Below, one piece after another: positions 8,306 through 16,102 of a stretch of DNA of 32,355 nt. Position 1 is the first letter of the stretch; each line of letters begins with the position of its first letter. The position numbers and the translations under genes were made by a program. Source of the DNA: Oscillospiraceae bacterium (GTDB taxonomy: Bacteria > Bacillota > Clostridia > Oscillospirales > Ruminococcaceae); contig JAFTXQ010000017.1 in NCBI GenBank assembly GCA_017461565.1, positions 1 through 32,355 on the forward strand, in the 5' to 3' direction. A model generated the notes under the pieces. It saw nothing but the letters and a program-made list of their open reading frames with translations. It made no database searches and was not told where the DNA came from.

Positions 8306-8584
8306 TTAATCCACTACCTTAGGAACAACATAACAGTCATCCACGCTTTTTGCGTTCTGCATGAGCTTTTCGGGAGAAAACGAAGGCTTTACGATGTCCT
8401 CGCGCACCTCTCCGAAAGAAATGCTGTTGTTGTCCTTGGTGTCATCGTAGCTGAGATCAAACTCCTTTATCCCGTCCATGAGCGAGATAATGTCTGTCAT
8501 CTCTGATGCGACTTTTTCAAGAGCCTCATCATCATAATTGAGCTTGCTCAACTCGCACAAATGTTGTATTGTTTTTAGTTCCAT
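8306..8584 (-). CDS. gatC: Aspartyl/glutamyl-tRNA amidotransferase subunit C
   Basis: GatC is the small belt subunit that holds GatA and GatB together. The start is placed at the second ATG (protein MELKTIQHLCELSKLNYDDE, 92 aa) because GAGGAG lies at proper spacing before it. An in-frame ATG 15 bp upstream would put that ribosome-binding site inside the coding region. The usual features are present: an N-terminal helix, a central acidic region and a C-terminal segment ending in VDDCYVVPKVVD. The gene lies 37 bp after guaA. Confidence 0.95.
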   Translation of the reverse strand: MELKTIQHLCELSKLNYDDEALEKVASEMTDIISLMDGIKEFDLSYDDTKDNNSISFGEVREDIVKPSFSPEKLMQNAKSVDDCYVVPKVVD

Positions 8585-8621
8585 AATAACTCCTCGCATT
8601 ATATACTGTTTCGAACGACTA

Positions 8622-10181
8622 TCACTCCCACTCTATCGTTGACGGCGGTTTGCTCGTGATATCATAAACGATCCTATTTATGCCTCCAACCTCGTTAACT
8701 ATACGCACAGATACCTTTTCCAGTACATCATAGGGGATACGGGCAAAATCGGCCGTCATAAAATCCGAGGTGGTAACTCCTCTCAATGCAAGAGTGTGAT
8801 CATAAGATCTGCCGTCGCCCATTACTCCGACGGAACGCATATCCGTAAGTACGGCAAAATACTGATTTATGCTGCGGCTAAGCCCTGCGTTCACTATTTC
8901 TTCGCGGAATATAGCGTCAGCCTCTTGAAGTATTCTGACCTTTTCGGCAGTGATGTTTCCTATTATCCTTACAGCCAGTCCGGGACCCGGGAAAGGCTGC
9001 CGCCACACCAGCTCCTCTGCAAGCCCCAGAGTAAGTCCCAGCTTGCGTACCTCGTCCTTAAACAGCAGACGCAAAGGCTCAATTATTTCCTTGAAATCAA
9101 CAAAATCGGGCAATCCGCCGACATTGTGGTGGCTTTTTATCACAGCGGCATCTCCAGCGCCAGATTCGATAACATCAGGATAGATAGTGCCCTGAACGAG
9201 ATAATCTATCCTGCCGAGCTTTTGGGCTTCCGTCTCAAAGACCCGTATAAATTCCATTCCGATTATCTTGCGCTTTTTTTCGGGATCCGATATTCCTGCG
9301 AGTGCTTTCATAAACCGTTCGGCAGCATTGATGCGTATAAAGTTCACCCCTGAATCCGCAAAAGCATTCTCGACTTCATCTCCCTCGTTCTTGCGCATAA
9401 GGCCATGATCCACGAAAATACAAGTAAGCTGCTCTCCCACTGCCTTTGCAAGCAGCATGCAGGCAACAGAACTGTCTACTCCGCCCGATAATGCCAGTAA
9501 GACTCTGCCGTCTCCAACCTTTTCTCTGATCTCCTTTACGGCGGATTCGGCGTAGCTTTCCATTGTCCAGTCGGCATGGCAACCGCAGATACTGCGAAGA
9601 AAGTTTTTCAGCAGCTCGCTGCCCTGAACTGTGTGATTTACCTCGGGATGAAACTGAACACCGTACAAATGCCGCTCCCTGTCTTCTATCGCTGCATAGC
9701 GGCATTTCGCAGTATGAGCAATAGCAATGAAGCCCTCCGGAAGTCTTTTTATATAGTCATTGTGGCTCATCCATGCAATAGTAGTATCACTCATTCCTCT
9801 GAAAAGGACGGAATGAGTATCGATATGCGTTACAGTCTTGCCGAATTCTGCAAGAGAGCTGTCTTTGGCAGCTGCTATTTCACCGCCAAGCACATGAGCC
9901 ATCAGCTGCGCTCCATAGCAGATTCCGAGTATAGGGATACCAAGTGAAAAGATCTCTTTATCTATTTTGGGAGAGTTCTTCAGATATACGCTGTCAGGTC
10001 CGCCTGTAAAGATGATCCCCTTAGGCTTTCTGGCGACGATTTCCGCTACGGAAGTGCGGTAGGAAATGACCTCGCAATAAATATGCTGCTCTCTGATACG
10101 GCGTGCAATAAGCTGATTATATTGTCCGCCGAAATCAACAACAAGTATAAGCTCATGCTTGTTTGAAAACATTTGTGACAT
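8622..10181 (-). CDS. guaA: GMP synthase (glutamine-hydrolysing)
   Basis: GuaA converts XMP to GMP with ATP and glutamine. The start chosen is the ATG at 10181 ([20 protein letters not shown], 519 aa) because AAAGGGAGC lies just upstream; an in-frame ATG 33 bp earlier has no such site. The class I amidotransferase domain has Cys88 (GICYGAQ), His178 and Glu180 (QFHPE). The ATP pyrophosphatase domain has the P-loop SGGVDSS (232-238) and the C-terminal dimerisation domain ends STIEWE. The gene is preceded by a 164-bp leader with two strong inverted repeats, so it may have its own post-transcriptional control inside the operon. Confidence 0.98.
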   Translation of the reverse strand: MSQMFSNKHELILVVDFGGQYNQLIARRIREQHIYCEVISYRTSVAEIVARKPKGIIFTGGPDSVYLKNSPKIDKEIFSLGIPILGICYGAQLMAHVLGGEIAAAKDSSLAEFGKTVTHIDTHSVLFRGMSDTTIAWMSHNDYIKRLPEGFIAIAHTAKCRYAAIEDRERHLYGVQFHPEVNHTVQGSELLKNFLRSICGCHADWTMESYAESAVKEIREKVGDGRVLLALSGGVDSSVACMLLAKAVGEQLTCIFVDHGLMRKNEGDEVENAFADSGVNFIRINAAERFMKALAGISDPEKKRKIIGMEFIRVFETEAQKLGRIDYLVQGTIYPDVIESGAGDAAVIKSHHNVGGLPDFVDFKEIIEPLRLLFKDEVRKLGLTLGLAEELVWRQPFPGPGLAVRIIGNITAEKVRILQEADAIFREEIVNAGLSRSINQYFAVLTDMRSVGVMGDGRSYDHTLALRGVTTSDFMTADFARIPYDVLEKVSVRIVNEVGGINRIVYDITSKPPSTIEWE

Positions 10182-10345
10182 AATAAAGCTCCCTTTCTGT
10201 TTTTTATACGCCAATACGCAGGCCTTACACTGTGTTAGGTCTGCGTATTTATATGCTGATATATCACACCGTGCGGCGACGCAATGGCATAAAGCGAATC
10301 AGTAAAGCTTTGGAGGCGCATCGCCGCACGGGAGAAAACAATATC
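10182..10345 (-). promoter_or_regulatory. Structured leader between amt-glnK and guaA
   Basis: This is the longest gap inside the leftward operon and holds two strong hairpins. The distal one pairs CCGTGCGGCGA (10269-10279) with TCGCCGCACGG (10321-10331), a perfect 11-bp stem enclosing further pairing (CGC/GCG, AAAGC/GCTTT) and internal loops. The proximal one pairs AATACGCAG (10213-10221) with CTGCGTATT (10241-10249), extended by CCT/AGG and ACAC/GTGT. Neither has a T-tract in the - direction. The layout suits an RNA switch, a processing site or an mRNA-stabilising element acting on guaA. No known riboswitch class was recognised; the purine aptamer core was not found. Confidence 0.5.
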
Positions 10346-12094
10346 TTATGCGTTGTCCTGCAGGGCATCATAGCCCTCCTCGGAAGTTCTGATCTTTACC
10401 ACATTCTCCACATTATAAACAAATATCTTTCCGTCTCCGATATTGCCTGTATAGAGTGCATTCTTTGCAGCGTCAACAACTTCACTTACAGGTATCTTGC
10501 ACACAACCACCTCGATCTTGACCTTGGGCAACAACCGAGGAGTTACCTTTACTCCACGGTAATATTCGGCAGAGCCTTTCTGCATACCGCAGCCCATAGT
10601 ATTAGTAACTGTCATTCCTGTTATTCCGATATCATACAGTGCATTCTTTAACGGCTCAAACCGTTCCATGCCGGTGATGATATCCACCTTTGTCATTTTT
10701 ACGCCGGCAGTATGAACATTACCCGAGAGAGCACCGTCAGTGTTGTTGTACTCAACAGGAACAGCCTTCTCAATAGGGACGGCTGGAATGACGTTCGCAA
10801 CCTCGCGCTCCTTGCCCGAGCTTGTTGTTTCGATATGAGTAGAGGGGATAAAGTCAGCGTAGGAGGAAGCAAGACCGTGCTCTGTAAGGTCAAGGCCGAC
10901 AACCTCCTCATGACGGGATACTCTCAGACCGATCGTTTTCTTGATAACAAGGAACACCAGTGTCATCGTAACAGCTGTCCAGGCTGTAACAGTGAGAACT
11001 CCCAACAGCTGCTTGCCGAAAAGCTCAAAGCCGCCGCCGTAAAACAGACCGGTCAGTCCGCTCTCGGGAGCTGTGGACGTAGCGAAAAGTCCTACAGCGA
11101 GTGTGCCCCATATACCGTTTAGGAAATGGACTGCGACCGCACCGACAGGATCATCAACTTTGAGCACATTGTCAAGGAACCATACGCCAAAAATGACCAG
11201 CAGTCCAGATACTAAGCCTACGATAGCTGCACCGGCAGCATCCATGACATCACAGCCTGCTGTTATACCTACAAGACCTGCAAGTGATGCATTCAGGCAC
11301 ATGGAAACATCGGGCTTGCCATATTTCAGCCATGTGAAGATCATGCACACTACTGTTGCGACAGCGGGAGCAATGGTTGTAGTCAGGAAAATAGAACCGA
11401 GCTGAGGTCCTGTTGTGGCAGCGGCACCGTTGAAGCCGTACCAGCCAAACCAGAGGATAAAACAGCCGAGAGCACCTAAGGTGAGTGAATGTCCCGGAAT
11501 AGCCACCGGCTTTTTGTCCTTTGTGAATTTGCCTATTCTCGGTCCTACTATAGCAGCACCAATAAGAGCTGTAACACCGCCTACAAGATGGATTGCGCAG
11601 GAACCTGCGAAATCATGGAAGCCCATCTGAGCCAGCCATCCGCTGCCCCAAATCCAATGTGCCTCAACGGGATAGACAACAAGACTGATTATAGCTGAAT
11701 AAATGCAGTAGGAAAGGAACTTTGTCCTTTCTGCCATTGCACCGGAAACGATAGTAGCTGCTGTTGCACAGAATACCAGATTGAATACGAAGTTCGGCCA
11801 ATCAAACGCTCCGTAATCTGTAAACAGATCGAATGTCGGAATGCCTATAAAGCCACCGATATCCTCGCCGAACATCAGCCCGAAGCCAAGCACAGCAAAA
11901 ACCACTGTACCGATGCAGAAATCCATCAGGTTTTTCATGATGATATTGCCTGCATTCTTGGCTCTGGTGAAGCCTGTTTCCACCATTGCAAAGCCCGCCT
12001 GCATGAAGAAAACGAGCGCTGCACCGATAAGGAACCATATACCGAATACTTCGGCGTTGACCTGTTCCGTTACCTGCATCATAAGGTCTGTCAT
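10346..12094 (-). CDS. amtB-glnK: Ammonium transporter fused to a P-II (GlnK) domain
   Basis: This 582-aa protein joins an Amt channel to its own P-II regulator. Residues about 1-410 form the 11-helix Amt domain, with pore His169 (IHLVGG) and His323 (HFLNGIWG). A linker of about 55 residues, rich in Thr, Ser and Val, leads to a full P-II domain (about 467-582) with the B-loop TGNIGDGKIFV for ATP/2-oxoglutarate sensing. The C-terminus of Amt is cytosolic, so the topology fits P-II docking. The T-loop has YYRGVK: the Arg that plugs the pore in AmtB-GlnK complexes is present (Arg513), but the position of E. coli Tyr51 is Val517, so uridylylation is not expected. The start is the second of two close ATGs, because AAAGGG is too near the first (12100). 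Confidence 0.96.
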   Translation of the reverse strand: MTDLMMQVTEQVNAEVFGIWFLIGAALVFFMQAGFAMVETGFTRAKNAGNIIMKNLMDFCIGTVVFAVLGFGLMFGEDIGGFIGIPTFDLFTDYGAFDWPNFVFNLVFCATAATIVSGAMAERTKFLSYCIYSAIISLVVYPVEAHWIWGSGWLAQMGFHDFAGSCAIHLVGGVTALIGAAIVGPRIGKFTKDKKPVAIPGHSLTLGALGCFILWFGWYGFNGAAATTGPQLGSIFLTTTIAPAVATVVCMIFTWLKYGKPDVSMCLNASLAGLVGITAGCDVMDAAGAAIVGLVSGLLVIFGVWFLDNVLKVDDPVGAVAVHFLNGIWGTLAVGLFATSTAPESGLTGLFYGGGFELFGKQLLGVLTVTAWTAVTMTLVFLVIKKTIGLRVSRHEEVVGLDLTEHGLASSYADFIPSTHIETTSSGKEREVANVIPAVPIEKAVPVEYNNTDGALSGNVHTAGVKMTKVDIITGMERFEPLKNALYDIGITGMTVTNTMGCGMQKGSAEYYRGVKVTPRLLPKVKIEVVVCKIPVSEVVDAAKNALYTGNIGDGKIFVYNVENVVKIRTSEEGYDALQDNA

Positions 12095-12126
12095 AATCAT
12101 ACACCCTTTCTTTGTTCAGGGGTAGT

Positions 12127-12152
12127 CCGCAGCACCGGCAGCAATGCTGCGG
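12127..12152 (-). other. Hairpin in the amt-glnK leader
   Basis: CCGCAGCA and TGCTGCGG form an 8-bp perfect stem with a 10-nt loop in the 75-bp gap between purF and amt. No T-tract follows in the - direction, so it is more likely an mRNA processing or stability element than a terminator. Confidence 0.4.
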
Positions 12153-12169
12153 CAATGCCTCTGTTTGTT

Positions 12170-13594
12170 TTATCTATGTATCTTTTGTTCAAATTTATTT
12201 TTCTGCGGCGCTTTTGTTATTTCTATAGGATATTTTCCGCTGAAGCAGCCGTTGCATATTCCAAGTCTGCAGTCTTCGGCAATTTCAGAGGTGGCCTCTA
12301 TGGAGAGGTATGCCAGCGAGTCTGCGCCGATAACTCGTGCTATATCCTCTGTGTTATCATAACGGCAAGCGATAAGATCGTCTTCGCTGTCGATATCTGT
12401 GCCGAAATAACAGGAGTGTCTGAACGGGGGAGAGGATACTCTCATGTGCACCTCTTTCGCACCGGCTTCCCGCAACAGCTGTACGATGCGAGCGCAGGTA
12501 GTACCTCTGACTATAGAGTCATCCACGAGTACGACTCGCTTGCCATTTACAGTTTCCTTTATGACGCTCAGCTTTATATTTACTGCGTCTTCACGACTGT
12601 GCTGTTCGGGTAGGATAAAGCTTCTGCCGATGTATTTATTCTTAACAAAACCGATGCCATAGGGTATGCCGCTTTCTTTGGCATAGCCCATTGCCGCGTC
12701 TAGGCCTGAATCGGGAACCCCGATAACCACATCTGCCGCAACTGCGCTGTCCTTTGCGAGATATTGTCCTGCCCGTAGCCTTGCATGATGTACCGATGCT
12801 CCGTCAATTACTGAGTCGGGACGGGCGAAGTAGATATATTCGAACACACACAGACTACCCTTGCCACAGGTGTTCGTGCGGATGCTCCTTACGCCGCTTT
12901 TGTCTATGACTGCGATCTCACCAGGCATGATATCACGGACAAGTTCTCCTCCTGCCGCCTTAATAGCAGCGGATTCCGAGGCAATGATATACGCACCGTC
13001 ATTGCGTTTACCCATAACAAGCGGGCGGAATCCATTAGGGTCTCGGAAAGCTATCAGCTTTGTGGCGGTCATAAGCACACAAGAATATGCGCCTTTCAGC
13101 TTGCTCATTATCTTGCTTACAGCTTCCTCAGTGGAGGACGATTTCAAGCGCTCGGATACTATCTCATAGGCTATCGCTTCGGTATCGGAGGTGCTATGGA
13201 AGATGGCTCCCGAAAGTTCAAAACCTCTGCGGAGCTCCTCGGCATTCACGAGGTTTCCGTTATGTGCAAGTGCCAGATTTCCTTTGATGTGACGTATTGT
13301 AAGAGGCTGTATATTGTTCAGACCTCCACCGCCCGTTGTAGAATATCTGACGTGTCCCACGGCAATATTACCCTCGCCCAGCGACTTTATCGTATTCTCG
13401 TCAAAGACTTCAGATACCAGACCCTCACCCTTTTTTGAGGAAAAAACACCGTCGTCGCAGACTGCGATACCGCATGCCTCCTGACCTCTGTGCTGAAGCG
13501 CATAGAGCCCCAGATATACTGTTCCCGCTACATTTGCTGTTCTGTCGGAATAAATGCCGAACACGCCACACTCTTCGTGTATGTTATTTGTCAT
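12170..13594 (-). CDS. purF: Amidophosphoribosyltransferase
   Basis: PurF makes phosphoribosylamine from PRPP and glutamine, the committed step of purine synthesis. The 474-aa protein is of the B. subtilis type: an 8-residue propeptide precedes nucleophile Cys9 (HEECGVFGIYS). The PRPP loop is VVLVDDSIVRGTT. Four cysteines positioned as the known [4Fe-4S] ligands are visible (SLCVFEYIYF, HSCYFG and the pair in LGICNGC). Such enzymes are matured by propeptide removal and are oxygen-sensitive, fitting an anaerobe. The ribosome-binding site is weak (no AGGAGG before the ATG), so translation may depend on coupling to glnA, which ends 24 bp upstream. Confidence 0.98.
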   Translation of the reverse strand: MTNNIHEECGVFGIYSDRTANVAGTVYLGLYALQHRGQEACGIAVCDDGVFSSKKGEGLVSEVFDENTIKSLGEGNIAVGHVRYSTTGGGGLNNIQPLTIRHIKGNLALAHNGNLVNAEELRRGFELSGAIFHSTSDTEAIAYEIVSERLKSSSTEEAVSKIMSKLKGAYSCVLMTATKLIAFRDPNGFRPLVMGKRNDGAYIIASESAAIKAAGGELVRDIMPGEIAVIDKSGVRSIRTNTCGKGSLCVFEYIYFARPDSVIDGASVHHARLRAGQYLAKDSAVAADVVIGVPDSGLDAAMGYAKESGIPYGIGFVKNKYIGRSFILPEQHSREDAVNIKLSVIKETVNGKRVVLVDDSIVRGTTCARIVQLLREAGAKEVHMRVSSPPFRHSCYFGTDIDSEDDLIACRYDNTEDIARVIGADSLAYLSIEATSEIAEDCRLGICNGCFSGKYPIEITKAPQKNKFEQKIHR

Positions 13595-13618
13595 CGCTGT
13601 TCATCTGTATGCTATGCA

Positions 13619-15712
13619 TCATCTTACACCGAACAGCAGCTCTCCGTAGGAGGGATACGGCCAGTACTCTGCGGCTGTAAGCATCTCGGCGCTGTCTACG
13701 GCAGCTCTCAGTTCATCCATAGCGGCAAGTACCTCGTCCTTATAAAATGCTGCCAGCACCGTAATATCAAAGATGCGCTTAGTCTCCTCCAGCTTTGCCT
13801 CCAGCGTTTTAAGTGCGCTGAACGCCTTGCCTGAAAGAGCCGACAGCTCCTTTGCTGTCTCTGCCTCATAGCTTAAGTCCACATCCGAGCCGATCGCCTG
13901 CTTTGCACCCGCAGAAGCGGAAAGAGAAGCTATGTACTCGCTGATTGCAGGAAGAATATCCTTGCGAGCCATATCCACCATAGTCAGAGCCTCGATATTT
14001 ACTACCTTGCAGTAGTTCTCAAGATTGATCTCGTAGCGAGATCGGATCTCCACCTCGGTGAATACCTTATGAGAGGTGAACAGCTTGATATTCTTATCAT
14101 GGATGAAATAAGGAAGCGCATCGGGAGTGGTCTTGAGATTGAGCAGACCTCTCTTCTCGGCCTCGGCTACCCACGAATCATCATATCCGTTTCCGTTGAA
14201 GATAACATGCTGATGCTCAACGATAACTCTCTTTACAAGATCGTGCAGAGCGGTATCGAAATCTGCTGCATTTTCAAGCTCATCGGCAAACTGCTTAAGC
14301 TCTTCAGCTACTGCGGTGTTAAGTACGGTGTTGCAGCCCGAGATCGAGTTTGCGGAGCCCAGCATTCTGAACTCGAACTTATTACCTGTGAACGCAAAGG
14401 GAGAAGTACGGTTTCTGTCTGTACTGTCCTTAGGGAATTTAGGCAGCACATGAACACCTACCCTCAAAAGTTCCTTTTCCTTTGCACCGTAAGGAGTGTC
14501 GGTCTCTATAGCCTGAAGCACCTCAGAAAGCTCCGAGCCGATAAACATCGACACGATGGCGGGAGGAGCCTCGTTTGCTCCGAGTCTGTGGTCGTTTCCC
14601 GCAGAAGCTACGGAGATTCTAAGCAGATCCTGATAATCGTCAACTGCCTTAATAACTGCACACAGGAACAGCAGGAACTGCGCATTCTCATAGGGGGTTT
14701 CGCCCGGTTCGAGAAGGTTTACGCCTGTATTTGTGCTGATCGACCAGTTGTTGTGCTTGCCGGAGCCGTTCACGCCGTCAAAGGGCTTCTCGTGTAGCAG
14801 ACATACAAGTCCGTGCTTCTTTGCAACCTTCTGCATGATCTCCATTGTAAGCTGGTTGTGATCGGCGGAGATGTTAGTGGTAGCGAAAATGGGAGCAAGC
14901 TCATGTTGTGAAGGAGCGACCTCGTTATGTTCGGTCTTTGCAAGGATCCCCAGTTTCCACAGCTCCTCGTTAAGCTCGTTCATATATGCCTGAACTCTAG
15001 GCTTGATGACACCGAAATAGTGGTCGTCTAACTCCTGTCCTTTAGGTGGCTTTGCGCCGAAAAGCGTCCTGCCTGTATAGATAAGGTCCTTGCGCTTATC
15101 GTACATTTCTTTGTCGATAAGAAAATATTCCTGCTCAGGACCTACTGTGGTCTTTACAGAAGTAACATCATCATTTCCAAAGAGCTTCAGCACCCTGAGC
15201 GCCTGCTTATTTATGGCTTCCATTGAGCGCAGCAGCGGTGTCTTTTTGTCAAGCGCTTCACCGCCGTAGGAGCAGAATGCTGTCGGAATGCAGAGAACGC
15301 CATCTTTGATGAATGCAAATGAAGTGGGATCCCACGCAGTGTAGCCTCTTGCTTCGAATGTTGCTCTCAGTCCGCCGGAGGGAAAGCTGGAAGCGTCAGG
15401 CTCGCCCTGAATGAGCTCCTTGCCCGAAAACTCCATAATAACTCTGCCGTCATTATTCGGGCTGATAAAGCTATCGTGCTTCTCTGCGGTGATACCTGTC
15501 ATCGGCTGAAACCAGTGGGTGTAGTGGGTAGCGCCTTTTTCGATTGCCCAGTCCTTGATGGCATTGGCTACCACACCAGCCGCAGACGGTTCAAGACGCT
15601 TACCGTTATTGATTGCTGCCTGAAGCTGCTTGAAGGTATCCTTTGGAAGCCGTGCTTTCATTGCGCTTTCGTTGAATACATTTTCACCGAAATAGTCCGA
15701 AACGTTTCTCAT
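13619..15712 (-). CDS. glnA: Type III glutamine synthetase (GlnN)
   Basis: It makes glutamine from glutamate, ammonia and ATP. At 697 aa it is the large type III (GSIII) form known from Bacteroides, Ruminococcus, cyanobacteria and some clostridia, not the 440-470 aa type I. Visible motifs are [23 protein letters not shown] with following [26 protein letters not shown] and [20 protein letters not shown]. The start is the ATG at 15712 (MRNVSDYFG), supported by AAGAAGGAA at good spacing; an in-frame ATG 33 bp upstream lacks a site. It is the first gene of the leftward operon, read from a consensus sigma-A promoter with an upstream inverted repeat, and is divergent from glutamate synthase, so GS and GOGAT share one control region. 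Confidence 0.98.
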   Translation of the reverse strand: MRNVSDYFGENVFNESAMKARLPKDTFKQLQAAINNGKRLEPSAAGVVANAIKDWAIEKGATHYTHWFQPMTGITAEKHDSFISPNNDGRVIMEFSGKELIQGEPDASSFPSGGLRATFEARGYTAWDPTSFAFIKDGVLCIPTAFCSYGGEALDKKTPLLRSMEAINKQALRVLKLFGNDDVTSVKTTVGPEQEYFLIDKEMYDKRKDLIYTGRTLFGAKPPKGQELDDHYFGVIKPRVQAYMNELNEELWKLGILAKTEHNEVAPSQHELAPIFATTNISADHNQLTMEIMQKVAKKHGLVCLLHEKPFDGVNGSGKHNNWSISTNTGVNLLEPGETPYENAQFLLFLCAVIKAVDDYQDLLRISVASAGNDHRLGANEAPPAIVSMFIGSELSEVLQAIETDTPYGAKEKELLRVGVHVLPKFPKDSTDRNRTSPFAFTGNKFEFRMLGSANSISGCNTVLNTAVAEELKQFADELENAADFDTALHDLVKRVIVEHQHVIFNGNGYDDSWVAEAEKRGLLNLKTTPDALPYFIHDKNIKLFTSHKVFTEVEIRSRYEINLENYCKVVNIEALTMVDMARKDILPAISEYIASLSASAGAKQAIGSDVDLSYEAETAKELSALSGKAFSALKTLEAKLEETKRIFDITVLAAFYKDEVLAAMDELRAAVDSAEMLTAAEYWPYPSYGELLFGVR

Positions 15713-15788
15713 AGATGTTCCTTCTTTCGTATATTTATATTGCAAACGATCGCAGGTTATTGTCGATGCCTCTGTCGTTTACACTTGC

Positions 15789-15817
15789 ATTATATCACCG
15801 TGTTAATTTCTTGTCAA
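15789..15817 (-). promoter_or_regulatory. Consensus sigma-A promoter of glnA
   Basis: Read on -, TTGACA (15812-15817) and TATAAT (15789-15794) are both perfect consensus hexamers with the ideal 17-bp spacer. The expected start of transcription is near 15782, about 70 nt before the glnA ATG. Confidence 0.93.
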
Positions 15818-15825
15818 GGTGTTTT

Positions 15826-15851
15826 TGCAAGTTTTCATTCAATTTCTTGCA
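15826..15851 (-). promoter_or_regulatory. Operator A: TGCAAG-N14-CTTGCA upstream of the glnA promoter
   Basis: A perfect 6-bp inverted repeat with half-site starts 20 bp apart, ending 8 bp before the glnA -35 box and centred near -57. The same sequence, at the same distance, precedes the glt promoter. The position suits an activator dimer. The regulator is unknown. It does not match GlnR/TnrA (TGTNA-N7-TNACA) or NtcA (GTA-N8-TAC) sites. Confidence 0.7.
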
Positions 15852-15875
15852 TTTGTCATATTTTGAGCAATTGAT

Positions 15876-15903
15876 TTGACGATAATTTGTAAAATGTTAT
15901 AAA
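15876..15903 (+). promoter_or_regulatory. Possible distal glt promoter
   Basis: TTGACG (15876-15881) and TATAAA (15898-15903) with a 16-bp spacer. It would give a leader of about 190 nt for the glt operon. AT-rich surroundings make chance matches likely. Confidence 0.25.
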
Positions 15904-15928
15904 ATTTAAGATTGCATATCCGTTTTCT

Positions 15929-15954
15929 TGAAAGTGAATTGTGCATATCTTTCA
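15929..15954 (+). promoter_or_regulatory. Operator B candidate: TGAAAG-N14-CTTTCA
   Basis: A perfect inverted repeat with the same geometry as operators A and C, differing by one symmetric change (C to A in each half-site). It lies 9 bp upstream of a weak + promoter candidate. It may be a lower-affinity site of the same regulator. Confidence 0.4.
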
Positions 15955-15963
15955 TAATCATAT

Positions 15964-15992
15964 TTGAAAATCGGTTAAAACATAGATAAAAT
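15964..15992 (+). promoter_or_regulatory. Possible second glt promoter next to operator B
   Basis: TTGAAA (15964-15969), a 17-bp spacer and TAAAAT (15987-15992), placed 9 bp after operator B. It mimics the layout of the main glt promoter but with weaker hexamers. Confidence 0.3.
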
Positions 15993-16001
15993 ACACCAAA
16001 A

Positions 16002-16027
16002 TGCAAGTTGTTTCGAAAAAACTTGCG
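16002..16027 (+). promoter_or_regulatory. Operator C: TGCAAG-N14-CTTGCG upstream of the glt promoter
   Basis: An inverted repeat with one terminal mismatch, ending 8 bp before the glt -35 box and centred near -57. Arm sequence, 14-bp spacer and distance to -35 equal those of operator A at glnA. It also sits in a longer near-palindrome (16003-16026) around TTCGAA. Confidence 0.7.
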
Positions 16028-16035
16028 CAAAAGCA

Positions 16036-16065
16036 TTGACAAAAAAGTAACCAAAGTGCTATCAT
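16036..16065 (+). promoter_or_regulatory. Sigma-A promoter of the glt operon
   Basis: TTGACA (16036-16041) and TATCAT (16060-16065) with an 18-bp spacer. Transcription should start near 16072, about 30 nt before the first ATG. The less ideal -10 and spacer compared with the glnA promoter suggest a need for activation. Confidence 0.85.
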
Positions 16066-16102
16066 GTTTTCAGAAAAAGCAGAAAAGCAAGGAGGTAACG
16101 TT

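Larger units (their letters stand above)
15713..16102. promoter_or_regulatory. Divergent control region between glnA and the glt operon
   Basis: This is 390 bp of AT-rich DNA with no gene. It holds two strong promoters facing outwards, two weaker + promoter candidates and three 26-bp inverted repeats of the same geometry (described separately). The glnA leader is about 70 nt and the glt leader about 30 nt. No transcription terminator or known riboswitch is visible in either leader. Confidence 0.85.

Noticed and set aside
10205-10335. Known purine riboswitch upstream of guaA
   Set aside because: The conserved purine aptamer core was not found in this leader; only unclassified hairpins are present.
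12127-12152. Terminator between purF and amt-glnK
   Set aside because: The stem is good but no T-tract follows in the transcribed direction, so termination is not supported.
15713-15783. ANTAR-type antitermination hairpins in the glnA leader, as known for some clostridial glnA genes
   Set aside because: The 70-nt leader contains only weak pairing and no terminator to be overcome.
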